Under the pieces are notes generated by a model that was not told the origin of the DNA, ran no database searches, and worked only from the letters and a program-made list of their open reading frames with translations. Below are positions 37,304 through 47,049 of a DNA stretch of 64,000 nt, piece by piece. The number at the start of each line of letters is the position of its first letter. The first letter of the stretch is position 1. The stretch is taken from assembly GCF_958298935.1 (NCBI RefSeq), contig NC_084921.1:34987501-35051500 (forward strand), in the 5' to 3' direction. The translations under genes were made by a program, and so were the position numbers. The DNA is from Phragmites australis (Eukaryota > Streptophyta > Magnoliopsida > Poales > Poaceae).

Positions 37304-40300
37304 CTAGGATCCAAAGATGCCCTTCTCCGGGTCAAACCGGACGAACCAAAGCAAAGACTGAACTGCAAAATGAAATGACCTCGTAAGGTCATGAAGCTCC
37401 TCCGTGATCTTCCGGACGCTGACGAAACCATCGGAGATTGCCGGAGCAAGGTCTAGGTCGAGGAAGTGCTCATTGACAAGCAAAGGCAAGGTAGGTGCCA
37501 TGAAGTGTGGTCATAAACAAGTGTTCACTGATGTTCCCGTGTAGCCTCTGCTCAAGTGCACCCGCCTCCTCAGAGGCCACCAAGAACCAATCGACATGAC
37601 CAGCTATGGTGTATCTAGGAGTGAGGCGTATTTGAATGCCAGCAGCTCGGAGCAGTGAGTCGAAGGGGGTGAATGCCCGACTAAGATGATCATAGAAACG
37701 AGCCCACCACTGGTCGTCCTCCCTCATCACTCGCTCCAAGTCTCTCTTCACCGCCAACAGCTAATCCCGACAAGCTGGTCATGGAAACTGGTTGCAAACC
37801 ACGCAGGAGTCAGCTAGTCGAGTCTCACTTGGCTAGCCTGGAACTACACATGGCTTAGGGGTGGTAGGGACAACGCACCTCGAAGATCACTTTGCAGGAT
37901 CTCTCATTCGACCGCAAACATAAGCTCGCACTCAGCCACCACTTCCAGGCTACGTTGGTCTTCGGCGTTATCAACAGGCATGGTTTGGGGTTCGAAGCGA
38001 GCAGGGGGGTGGTCAATTCTAGGACTCTATGACTATAGTAGCGACACAAGCTTATCAAAGAAATTAAAAGCTTCATTCATGCATAATACAAGCCTAAATT
38101 ATAGTTCAAGGTTTACTCTTCTTCTATGGCCTCCTCGATGGTCTCCACCCAGAAGATAGCCCCACGAAAATCCATCGACCCTTGAGACTCCGCCTCCAGC
38201 TTCTCCATGGCTGCAGGACCAGAGGTCATGACCCCCTCCCGGACGGCCGCAAGTCTGAAAGTGGGGTCATGACAGTGGTAGAACTTGAGAACGTACGCCA
38301 CCGTGGCTTTCACTGTCGTCACCATGTTCTCCGAGGTCCTCGCCGCCAGGACGTCTGGGAGCTAGGCAAACCTCTTCGTTAGGATGTGGATGGCGTAGGC
38401 CCAGCCTAGGGCAGCCCTGTCATCCTTTGAGTTGGCGGCGTCCAGCCCGATGCTCCTCAGGGGTCGCCGGGTTACCTCAAAGGCTTCCTCAAGAATACCG
38501 CGCGTCTTTCGCACATCCTCCTTGTGCTGAGAATGTTCAGCAATGAGCGCAACATTTTCCTGTTGAATTTTGGCATTTTCCCACTGAAGCAAGCGCCTTG
38601 GCTCCTTCTCTTCGGCCACCAGCCTCTTCAACTTGGCGCACCTGCTGTCCGCCACCTCCTTCTCGGCGATCAATCATTGTATAGAATCGGGAAGCTGGTG
38701 ACTAAGTAAAGTAGGTTGGAGCCTGGAGTGGGCTCTACGACTAGCTCCACTGACGCAGAGGTCATGGCCAGTGCTCTCGGCGTCGGAGCCATTAGAGGCT
38801 GGGGGCTGGAGCATCTTGTTGAGGCACCGACCGAGTTGTAACCAAGGCCTATGGTGGGGTCGAGGACCTGTAGCGATAACAGACTACGGAGTCAAGAAAG
38901 AAAGAAAACTTACAAAGCATCTACACCTAACCAGGAAACTTACCGCATGGGCGGAGGGGTAAGCACGAGCCTCGTCCTCATGAAACCGTCGGTGACCGGT
39001 GTCCCACGGGCTGTTTGGATGCTTCCACAGAAGCTAAGTCCTCCGTCGATCTCTTCCCCGCTGGCGTAGGGCCTTGGCCAGCAGAAGCCTGATCACCCCG
39101 GCCTCTTTGGAGCATGTCTGGTCAGTGCCGGCCTAGTTAGAGCGAGTTTGGTCAGTGCTGGCCTGGTCAGAGGGAGTCTGGTCGGGGCAGGGTTGGTCAA
39201 TCCTCTGACATCTGGCACTGCTCGTAGATTCGCTGCCCATAGTCATTGGCTAGCTTCGAGCAGTCTAGCGACCCGCCGGGGTGGTGCTGGGTGACGGGGT
39301 GGTCGTTTGGGTGACCGGATTGATGTCTCAAACAACCTCCATGATCTCAACTACTATCGGATGCAGGACATCGACCTCAGAAAGAACCTGCAGCAGCCCA
39401 AGTCACAAATCCCTTTCCCAGGATTTAGGGCGATGATTCTAGGGAGAGGCCGAACTTACCAGTCTGAGCCAAACCCTCTCTGACAAAGGAAGGTCACATA
39501 GCGGAGGAGCGTCGTCCAGAGGGCCATCTTTTCTCGGGGCAGCCGACATTAGGATTTGGACCTACGAATCGATGGCCTCATCAGTGAGATCTAGATAGTA
39601 GGAGTACATAAAGGGTCATGAGCCTAGAAAAAAAATGAGAGAGAAACCACACAAGAAACGGTTGCGATGTTACCCATGGAGCTCTCCCGGGTGTTGTCAT
39701 CACTCCCAGTGTACAAGAATGTCAGATGAACCCTCCTCCGCAAGGGGCACAACTGGTGCTTGATGAAATCACAGATGACATCCGATCCTGTCAGCCTGGC
39801 TTCCCCAAGCCGCTTGATCTGAGTGGCGAGGGTTAGCAGCTTCGGAGTTGTCTTTGGGGCGCTCCCGGTGACCAGCATCGGTGCGCTCGGCACACGCAGG
39901 TTGTCCAAGGCATTGTCTACCGATAAGTAGAATTGTCCTCCCTCAAACCCATCCTCGATGATTTGAGGCCCATCTCAGGGTAGGAATCCATGATACCATC
40001 ACGAAGACGGAACTTGCAGCTCCCGGTGGGAGCTCCAATCACAGACTAGGCTGAGTAGAAAAACCGAAAGCGATCGAGACATGGCTCAACCCCAATGAAA
40101 TTCTCGCACATGTGAGAAAAGATGCTTAGCATGATAATGGAATTGGGGAAGATGGAGGTGGTGGATGTCGTATAAGGTAATGATGGTGGTGAAGAACTCG
40201 GAGAAAATTGGCACGAGGCTGACCAAGAAGAAGGAAATAAACATGACGACATCCCCCTGGCGAGGAGCATGCACGCTCTCCCCGGAGCGGTATCCAGAAG

Positions 40301-40360
40301 AAAAGGGGCGAGGAAGCAGGCTGGCATCGCGCATCTGCTATAGCCTCACCGCATTGCACA
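37304..40360 (-). pseudogene. Antisense transposon ORF of gypsy element 2 (PF04195-like)
   Basis: Reading the minus strand from 40360: a PF04195-like part with 'GDVVMFISFFLVSLVPIF', 'EFFTTIITLYDIHHLHLP' and 'AHMCENFIGVEPCLDRFRFF'-type text in two frames (40334-40046). It is followed by a linker region, then a charged coiled-coil-like block at 38673-38362 (VADSRCAKLKRLVAEEKEP and on), and an end block at 37757-37470. Same gene type and place as 3060-6006 in element 1. Several frameshifts and stops. Confidence 0.65.
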
Positions 40361-40886
40361 TGGACTTGGGGAAATATGGCTCATTGCCGGTGCACGGCGC
40401 CCTAGTGGGTGTAAGAACGGGGATAGAGAAGAAGGGCTCTGAGCGCAAAAGGCTTGGAGGCTATGGGAGGTGTCAAAAGGATGGGGAACCTTGGGCTTTC
40501 TAATTTATCGGGCTGGCGCGATATCCCAACCGCTGCAAAGTCCAGTTGCCATGAAATTCGAAAGGATGGGCCTGGGGAACCAAAATTTCCTCGGATCCGG
40601 TGGCAATTAATGTTTCTCTCTCCCACGATCCTCTCCCACTAACATTTTTTCTCTCCCCCACGTTTTCCCTCTCTCTCCGAACGTTTAAATCTCCGCTCGG
40701 GATGGGGTTTCTTGAATCAACCACAAAAGTTGGCCGCATCGATGACCGCTCCCTGGGCAAACTTATGTTCACACGGGGCTCAAGTGATTCGACTAGGCCT
40801 GACCGCAACCAAATGGTGTCCAATGACCTTAGAACCATACAGTGAACCACTCAGCCCACCCCATCTGCAGTGGTGCTTGGGGCTAT

Positions 40887-41643
40887 TGTCGATGTAAAGA
40901 ATAAGGGGGTCCGCCGTCAAGAGGGCCCAGGCCGGCAGATGCCAACTAACAGTTCATATTTTCAAAATCATGACCCCTGCGCGACCAGACGGGGCTCGCG
41001 CGACCAGACGGGGCTCGCGCGACCAGTCCCCTGGTCGTGGATGGAAATCCCGTGACCAGCCCTTGCTGGTCGCGGGACAAGTACTCACCTAACCCATCTA
41101 ATCGCATTTAATAACATCCAATCATGCGTTTTCTTTCCTCAGGCACCCTTTTGGCCAGCGAAGTCATGGGTTGTCGTAGATACAGTGTGACCCGTCCTAT
41201 AGCATTTAATGCTATGGGACAACCTGGCAGGTGGGCATGACAAGAGCACAGCAAGTGTGACGGTGGTTGGCGGATGGGACAGGGCGTGCAGGACTACCAG
41301 GCCGGGTCGGGCGTGCCCACCACCTGTAATGATGACCTAGGAGTAGTTTATCAGGTATAGGAGAATCTTCGTATTTTGGCATAGTCTGCTTGTATGTATA
41401 CTTCGCCTCCTACTATATAAAGGGGGAGGATGGAGCCTATAAAGAAAAAAAGTTGATCATCCAACTCATAAGAAAATATATAGGACGTAGAACTATCCCG
41501 AGGGAGACTTAAACTTGGATAAACCTTGGTGTTCTTGAGTTTCTTCGACACATGCATACTCACCAACAACCACCGAAAACGCTGATAATGCACTCATCGT
41601 CCGGCATACCCCGGATATATTGTCAGGGACTAATCCTCAACTA
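40887..41643 (+). repeat. 3' LTR of gypsy element 2
   Basis: Starts TGTCGATGTAAAG after 'gcttggggctat' (polypurine-like) and ends about CCTCAACTA. It is longer than the 5' LTR partly because a 21-bp unit (gaccagacggggctcgcgc) is present twice in tandem at 40985-41025. The TATATAAAGGGGG box lies near 41415. Confidence 0.85.
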
Positions 41644-41682
41644 CAATAATCTTTATTACTTTTGCATTCGTGCTAACTTGTT

Positions 41683-42054
41683 TTGCTCTGTAAACCACTA
41701 GTGGAATTCACAGATTACGATGACATCATGCCGTTGACGGAGTACCTAAAGCGGGTCGTTAGGGAGAGCACAGTGGACACCTCGGCTAGCTTTGACACCT
41801 TTCTTGGCTCGGGTGGTACGCATGATGAGATCGGGCCCTCCCAGCTTGGCGGTGCTCCTCCCGTAGGCACGCAGCTGACTCTGGAGGACTACGCGACGCC
41901 AGCTCCTGCCGACCGGCCTGCATGGACAGCCATCCCGCCCGACCCGCTCACATACTCAGTGGATCACGTTAGAGCACAGGGCTGTAGGGTGCCGCGACCT
42001 TTTGAGGATAGGGGTCATCCCCAAGTGGGGACGCATTTAGGGACTAGTTTATGA
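41683..42054 (+). pseudogene. PMD protein copy 1, 3' part after the gypsy insertion
   Basis: An open frame of 123 residues ('LVEFTDYDDIMPLTEYLKR', 'LGGAPPVGTQLTLEDYATPAP'). It matches the end of PMD copy 2 around 63790-64000 (the 'SSQLVGALDIATQQ' and 'EDYTKPTPT' text). It is thus the C-terminal exon of the gene begun at 27793, displaced by gypsy element 2. This exon itself has no stop until 42052, unlike the 5' part. Confidence 0.75.
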
Positions 42055-43228
42055 ACTACATTGCGTATATCATATATTATGGACATGCTATTCTATTATG
42101 TTACTACCCTAGATCCTTTTTATTATCCTGACTTCATTACTCTGTTGGTATCGTGACATAGGCTCCAACCAACAGTTCTATGAGTGTTGCCCGTACAATA
42201 TTTCAAAAATAGTCAATTCTAAAAATATATCTACCTGTTGCTCGTTCAGAGAGCGACATATACCTACAACCTGTTGGATGGGTGACAAATGCACGTGGTA
42301 TGCCAACGTGTATAGGCATGGTAACCTATCGCCCAATATTTTAAAACATGTGTTTATATTTTTTTATTTAAAAATGGAAAAATAGAAAAAAAAAATTGAG
42401 CGCTTGGACCCCAAAAAAGTGACAAACTTTTGCAGAGTTACAATTTAAATACTTGAAGTAAATAAGGGGTTCACGCTTAGTTAGCTTGGTTATCCGTTGC
42501 AGCAAATTGCAGACGACTCGCTGGGAAGTGGAAACATTCGAGGTCACGTTTACGTAAGCGATGACGAGCTAGACGGCCATGTTTGAGGATCGCGGTCACA
42601 TTAGACACCAAACAGAGTATTTTCTATTATTGCTCCTTTGGGCAAGTATAGGAGTCGATCTTTCTTATCTGAAGCATTCTGTTCTTGGAGGCAAATTCAA
42701 CATCATATTATACCCCGTTTTTGACAGAGCTTGTTTCTAACTTTACTTCAGATTTTAATATTAGAGCTATAATAAAATGGTTTTAATCACTATTTTTAAT
42801 TTAAAATAGAAACAAAAAGATTTACCCAAATATCCTTAATATATCCATAGCTTCAATTATAAAAATTTCCAGAACTAAGAATATCAGCTCTAAAATTTTT
42901 TAGAGCTAAAGCTACCAATGGTAACATATTTTAGTATCTACTCGCATGTGAAGCAAAACTTGGAGGACGCCACAAGTAATTTGGATAATTGGAGGGATGA
43001 AGATCAAGTCAGAATAGACTACTAATAGAAAATAGAAAGTAGAAAATAGGAGCCCAATCATTTCAGACCATACAAATAAACGGATCTCTTCTGGTAAAAG
43101 TTTCCAGCTTCCTTACTACTCTGCTTTCTAGTCCCTTCGTCGAAAATCCATAGAGAAAGAGTGGTGCGCGCGTCTACCTCTGTCCTCCCGACTTGTGTTC
43201 CCAAGAACACCGGCGCCGGTACACAGCC
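42055..43228. other. UGT upstream region, partly duplicated
   Basis: From about 42165 this region resembles 45935-46464: shared 'ttgcccgt.caatatttcaaaaa', 'gaaaaatagaaaaaaaaaat.ga', 'gcttgg.accaaaaaagtgac', 'aaaacttggaggac.ccac'. It is the 5' flank of the UGT tandem duplication. Copy 1 has an extra stretch, roughly 42425-42940, not found in copy 2. Confidence 0.7.
43071..43078 (+). promoter_or_regulatory. Damaged TATA box of intact UGT
   Basis: Reads TACAAATA where the truncated UGT copy has TATAAATA (46307-46314) at the same distance from the ATG. The surrounding leader is otherwise nearly identical in both copies. Confidence 0.6.
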
Positions 43229-44695
43229 ATGGCCGTCAAAGATGAGCAGCAGTCGCTGCACATCCTCTTCTTCCCGTTCCTCGCGCCCGGGCACCTCATC
43301 CCGGTCGCCGACATGGCCGCGCTCTTCGCCGCCCGCGGGGTTAAGTGTACCATCCTCACCACCCCTGTGAACGCCGCCGTGATTCGCTCGGTTGTCGACC
43401 GTGCCAACGACGGTTTCCTTGGCACCGACGTCCCGGCCATCGACATCGCCGTCGTGCCCTTCCCCGACGTCGGGCTCCCCCCGGGCGTCGAGAGCGGCCC
43501 GGCCCTTAACTCGGAGGCCGACCGAGACAAGTTCTTCCACGCGATCCAGCTGCTCCGCGAGCCCTTCGACCGGTTCTTGGCGGAGAACAGCCCCGACGCC
43601 GTCGTGGCTGACAGCTTCTTCACCTGGTCCGTGGACGCCGCTGGGGAGCACGGCGTCCCGCGGCTGGCGTTCCTCGGCAGCAGCATGTTCGCGCGGGCTT
43701 GCAGCGACAGCATGCTGCGCAACAACCCGGTCGAGGCCGCCCCCGACGACCCCGACGCCCTCGTGCTTCTTCCTGAGCTGCCGCACCGCGTCGAACTGAG
43801 GCGCAGCCAAATGATAGACCCCAGGAAGCGGCCGGAGCACTGGGCCTTCTACAAGAGCGTGAACGCCGCGGACCAGAAGAGCTACGGCGAGCTGTTCAAC
43901 AGCTTCCACGAGCTGGAGCCGGATTACTTCCAGCACTACACCACGACGCTCGGCCGCCGCGCGTGGCTCGTCGGGCCGGTCGCTCTCGCCAGCAAGGACG
44001 TGGCGACGAGGGGCGCCAACGGGCTCTCGCCGGACGCGGACGGCTGCCTGCGGTGGCTCGACGCGAAGCCGGCCGGCTCGGTGGTGTACGTCTCCTTCGG
44101 CACGCTGTCTCATTTCTCGCCGGCGGAGCTGCGAGAGCTCGCCCGCGGCCTGGACCTGTCCGGCAAGAACTTCGTCTGGGTCATCAACGGCGCGGACACC
44201 GACGAATCAGAGTGGATGCCCGAGGGCTTCGCGGAGCTGATGGCGCGCGGCGAGCGGGGCCTCATCATCCGGGGCTGGGCGCCGCAGATGCTGATCCTGA
44301 ACCACCTGGCCGTGGGCGGCTTCCTGACGCACTGCGGGTGGAACTCGACGCTGGAGGCCGTGAGCACCGGCGTGCCGATGGTGACGTGGCCGCGATACGC
44401 TGACCAATTCTACAACGAGAAGCTCGTCGTGGAGCTGCTCAAGGTCGGTGTCGGCGTCGGATCCACGGACTACGCGTCGAAGCTGGAGGCGCGCCGCGTG
44501 ATCGGCGGCGAGGTGGTCGCGGAAGCCATCGGGAGGGTGATGGGCGACAGCGAGGAGGGGGAAGCGATACGGAACAGTGCCAAAGAGCTCGGGGAGAAGG
44601 CCAGGAGCGCGGTGGAAAAGGGCGGATCGTCGTACGATGATGTTGGACGGCTGATGGACGAGTTGATGGCTCGGCGGGCTTCCGTCGATGTCTGA
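43229..44695 (+). CDS. UDP-glycosyltransferase, UGT73-like, intronless
   Basis: A cytosolic family-1 glycosyltransferase that moves a sugar, most often glucose, from UDP-sugar to a small acceptor such as a phenolic. 488 residues with no intron, as is usual for the UGT73 group. Catalytic His22 lies in 'PGHLIP' and the partner Asp128 in 'VVADSFFTW'. The PSPG donor-binding box is complete at residues 350-393 (WAPQ, then HCGWNSTLE, ending in Gln393, which favours UDP-glucose). The start MAVKDEQQ is preferred over the in-frame ATG 36 bases earlier because the truncated copy keeps the same ATG context and the family begins close to the first beta strand. The coding region is strongly GC-rich. The acceptor cannot be told. 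The core promoter TATA is altered. Confidence 0.94.
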   Translation: MAVKDEQQSLHILFFPFLAPGHLIPVADMAALFAARGVKCTILTTPVNAAVIRSVVDRANDGFLGTDVPAIDIAVVPFPDVGLPPGVESGPALNSEADRDKFFHAIQLLREPFDRFLAENSPDAVVADSFFTWSVDAAGEHGVPRLAFLGSSMFARACSDSMLRNNPVEAAPDDPDALVLLPELPHRVELRRSQMIDPRKRPEHWAFYKSVNAADQKSYGELFNSFHELEPDYFQHYTTTLGRRAWLVGPVALASKDVATRGANGLSPDADGCLRWLDAKPAGSVVYVSFGTLSHFSPAELRELARGLDLSGKNFVWVINGADTDESEWMPEGFAELMARGERGLIIRGWAPQMLILNHLAVGGFLTHCGWNSTLEAVSTGVPMVTWPRYADQFYNEKLVVELLKVGVGVGSTDYASKLEARRVIGGEVVAEAIGRVMGDSEEGEAIRNSAKELGEKARSAVEKGGSSYDDVGRLMDELMARRASVDV

Positions 44696-44734
44696 GAACA
44701 CGTCAGGTTGCTTGTTTGGTCGAACTCTAAACAA

Positions 44735-45005
44735 TTTATTATTAGAATATTGGAGCCTCCGGCTTAAAAAAAAAAGTGCCAACAAATGGCACATAATGAA
44801 AAGTCTCGTACATGAGTGAGTTTAAAATAAGAGTAGATCCTATTAATAAGCATCCACCCAGAAAACAACTGAACATGTTTAATTAACAAATGCTGTGGGC
44901 GTACATAATGAAAAGTCTTGTACTGCTATATATGTTGAGAAAACAACTGAACATGTTTAATTAACAAATGCATGCGGGCTCAACAACTTCACTCTCTGAT
45001 ATCGG
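44735..45005. repeat. Segment A, partial copy downstream of the UGT
   Basis: Matches 25630-25870 and 49275-49770 ('ttggagcctccggcttaaaa', 'atgaaaagtctcgtacatgagtgag', 'taataagcatccacccagaa'). Inside it, 'aacaactgaacatgtttaattaacaaatg' occurs twice (44861 and 44943), showing a local tandem duplication. It is interrupted on the right by the foldback element. Confidence 0.8.
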
Positions 45006-45334
45006 TGTTGCGAATTGATCAATTGTTAACCGCTATTAGCAGTTACGTTGCCCATTCAGGTACGGGTGTCTTTCCAAGGGCAACTGCCATCCATTCACAA
45101 TGTATAAATGTACAATTAATTTTCTCTGGAAAAAAATATTGTATAACAATTGGAACACATTGGAGTTGATAGAATCGAATGAATCGATCAGTTTCATTGC
45201 TTCAATTGATTGTACATTTATACATTTTAAATGGATGGCAGTTGCCGTTGGGGGGGGGGGGGGGGGAGGCATCCCTCCTTTAATGGGCAATAGTAACTGC
45301 TAATGGCTATTAACAATTAATCAATTCGCAGCAC
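45005..45334. mobile_element. Foldback / long-TIR MITE
   Basis: Two long inverted arms. The left arm from 45006 runs tgttgcgaattgat, then 'agcagttac.ttgcccatt' and 'ggcaactgccatcc'. The right arm ending 45334 is its reverse complement with a few changes and a poly-G run (45250-45266). Arm length is about 110 bp each around an AT-rich loop. No coding sequence. Exact ends and target duplication are not fixed. Confidence 0.75.
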
Positions 45335-46306
45335 TCTCTCGTGATTAATTTTTCTCACTGAGTTTTAAAAGAAATTTTAGCATATTACGATTATATTTTG
45401 TCAAGACTAATTTAAATTGTATTCAAATTAATCATTAGGATGGTTATTTAACAAGATAAGAGGTAGACACACGTCTGTCTCTCGACGCGTCACGTGCTAA
45501 CACGCATCTCATCACAACCATCGCAACCTCTAATGGTTAAATTGAATCTAATTCTGGCAGTTTCGGTATGTGTGCTCTGCTAATTCCAAAAAAAGCTATT
45601 ACTCACACATGCCTTTACCAACATGAATATCACAGTATCATGATTAAAATAGGGTTCAAAATATTACAAGTTGATACATTAAACAAAAGATAGGGTATTA
45701 ACTAGATTTTTATAAGGCTTTAGGACTTAAAAACTATGCAACCATCTGTGTATTAAGACGCTATACATGGGTATTTGTAAAAGAGGAGACTTATAAATTC
45801 ATGAGAATTAATAAAGAATACAAGTTTTCTCATTGTGATATGTCCTTGTGTGATTCATTCATTCGTTTGTATACAATTATATACAGACAAGCCCGCACTC
45901 TATTAGCCATATGCACAGAAATTTGAGTATTTCTAACAGTTCAATGTGCGTTGCCCGTTTAATATTTCAAAAACAATCAATTCTGAAAATATATTTACTT
46001 GTTGCCGGTTCAGGGGATGACTGACGTGATGTGCCAGCATGGACATGCGTAACAACAGGTGGATGTATTTTAAAAAATATTTAAAATAGAAAAATAGAAA
46101 AAAAAAATCGACCGCTTGGTACCAAAAAAGTGACGACTTTTGAAATGAAAAGCATAATTTTTGTTCAAACTCTTGCATGTGAAACAAAACTTGGAGGACA
46201 CCACACGTAATTGGATGGTGATCACCAAGAAAGAATCGACTACTACTGTTCTTCCTCGATGATTCCATCAGGAAGTAGAAAACCGGAGCCCGATCTGAAA
46301 AGACCC
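45335..46306. other. Intergenic and upstream of truncated UGT
   Basis: To about 45930: AT-rich sequence with no gene. From 45935: the duplicated UGT upstream flank (see 42055-43228). Confidence 0.6.
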
Positions 46307-46314
46307 TATAAATA
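46307..46314 (+). promoter_or_regulatory. TATA box of truncated UGT copy
   Basis: A consensus TATAAATA, 158 bases before the ATG at 46465, kept although the gene behind it is broken. Confidence 0.6.
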
Positions 46315-46464
46315 CACGGATCTCCTCTGCTGAAAGTTTCTAGCTTCCTTACTACTCTGCTTTCTACTCCCTTCGTCGAAAATCCATAGAGAAAGAGTGC
46401 TGCGCGCGTCCACCTCTGTCCTCCCGACTTGTGTTCCCAAGAACACCGGCGCCGGTACACAGCC

Positions 46465-46779
46465 ATGGCCGTCAAAGATGAGCAGCAGTCGCTGCACATC
46501 CTCTTCTTCCCGTTCCTCACACCCGGACACCTCATCCCGATCGCCGACATGGCCGCACTCTTCGCCGCCCGCGGCGTCAAGTGCACCATCCTCACCACCC
46601 CCTTGAACGCCGCCGTGATCCGCTCGGCGGTCGACCGTGCCAACGACGGTTTCCGCGACACCGATGCCCCGGCCATCGACATCGCCGTCTTACCCTTTCC
46701 CGACGTCGGGTTCCCCCCGGGCGTCGACGTTTTGCCTGTTTGGCGGAAGCACGTTCAAAGTGGAAGCTTCGAACTCTAA
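46465..46779 (+). pseudogene. Truncated UDP-glycosyltransferase copy
   Basis: Nearly identical to the first 90 residues of the UGT at 43229, with the catalytic His in PGHLIP kept. At about 46727, in 'FPPGVD', similarity stops abruptly. The frame runs on through unrelated sequence for a dozen codons to a TAA, giving a 104-residue product without PSPG box or acceptor domain. The breakpoint is followed by about 155 bases of unassigned sequence and then segment A copy 2. It is therefore a tandem duplicate cut by a deletion or rearrangement, not an independently inserted fragment. Confidence 0.88.
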
Positions 46780-47049
46780 ACTTAGTCGCTAACTATGCTC
46801 CAGTGGTATGCGTCAACGTGAATTGTTGTTTGAAAAGTGATATGAAACCAGCTATACCTTCGTTCGAGTACTAGATGGTTTTTTGTGATGCATGATCTCG
46901 CTTTTTTTTTCAGTTTTGTACTATTTGGCGAGGTTAAACTCTGCGCTTGTGACTTCTTAGGTTCTGGTACTTCAGAGTTCAGTAATCAGAACTCAGAACT
47001 ACTAGAAAGCTCAGTGTCGAAGTGTAATAGTAATACCTTTGGAGGCATA

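Larger units (their letters stand above)
30132..41643 (+). mobile_element. Gypsy element 2, complete but decayed (11.5 kb)
   Basis: A full-length Ty3-gypsy element: two LTRs, a primer-binding-like site, gag-pol on the plus strand in the order gag, protease, RT, RNase H, integrase, and an antisense PF04195-like ORF before the 3' LTR. It sits inside PMD copy 1, whose remaining 3' part continues immediately after it. LTR divergence and many stops show it is not recent. A clean 5-bp target repeat is not visible ('acatag' before, 'acaata' after). Confidence 0.9.

Noticed and set aside
43058..44113. 351-residue and 183-residue minus-strand frames opposite the UGT
   Set aside because: Arg/Gly/Val-rich shadows of a high-GC coding region; the plus strand has a complete UGT with catalytic residues.
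44990..45339. CACTCTCT as 8-bp target duplication of the foldback element
   Set aside because: Comparison with segment A copy 1 shows host sequence continuing past the left CACTCTCT to about 45005, so this repeat does not abut the element.
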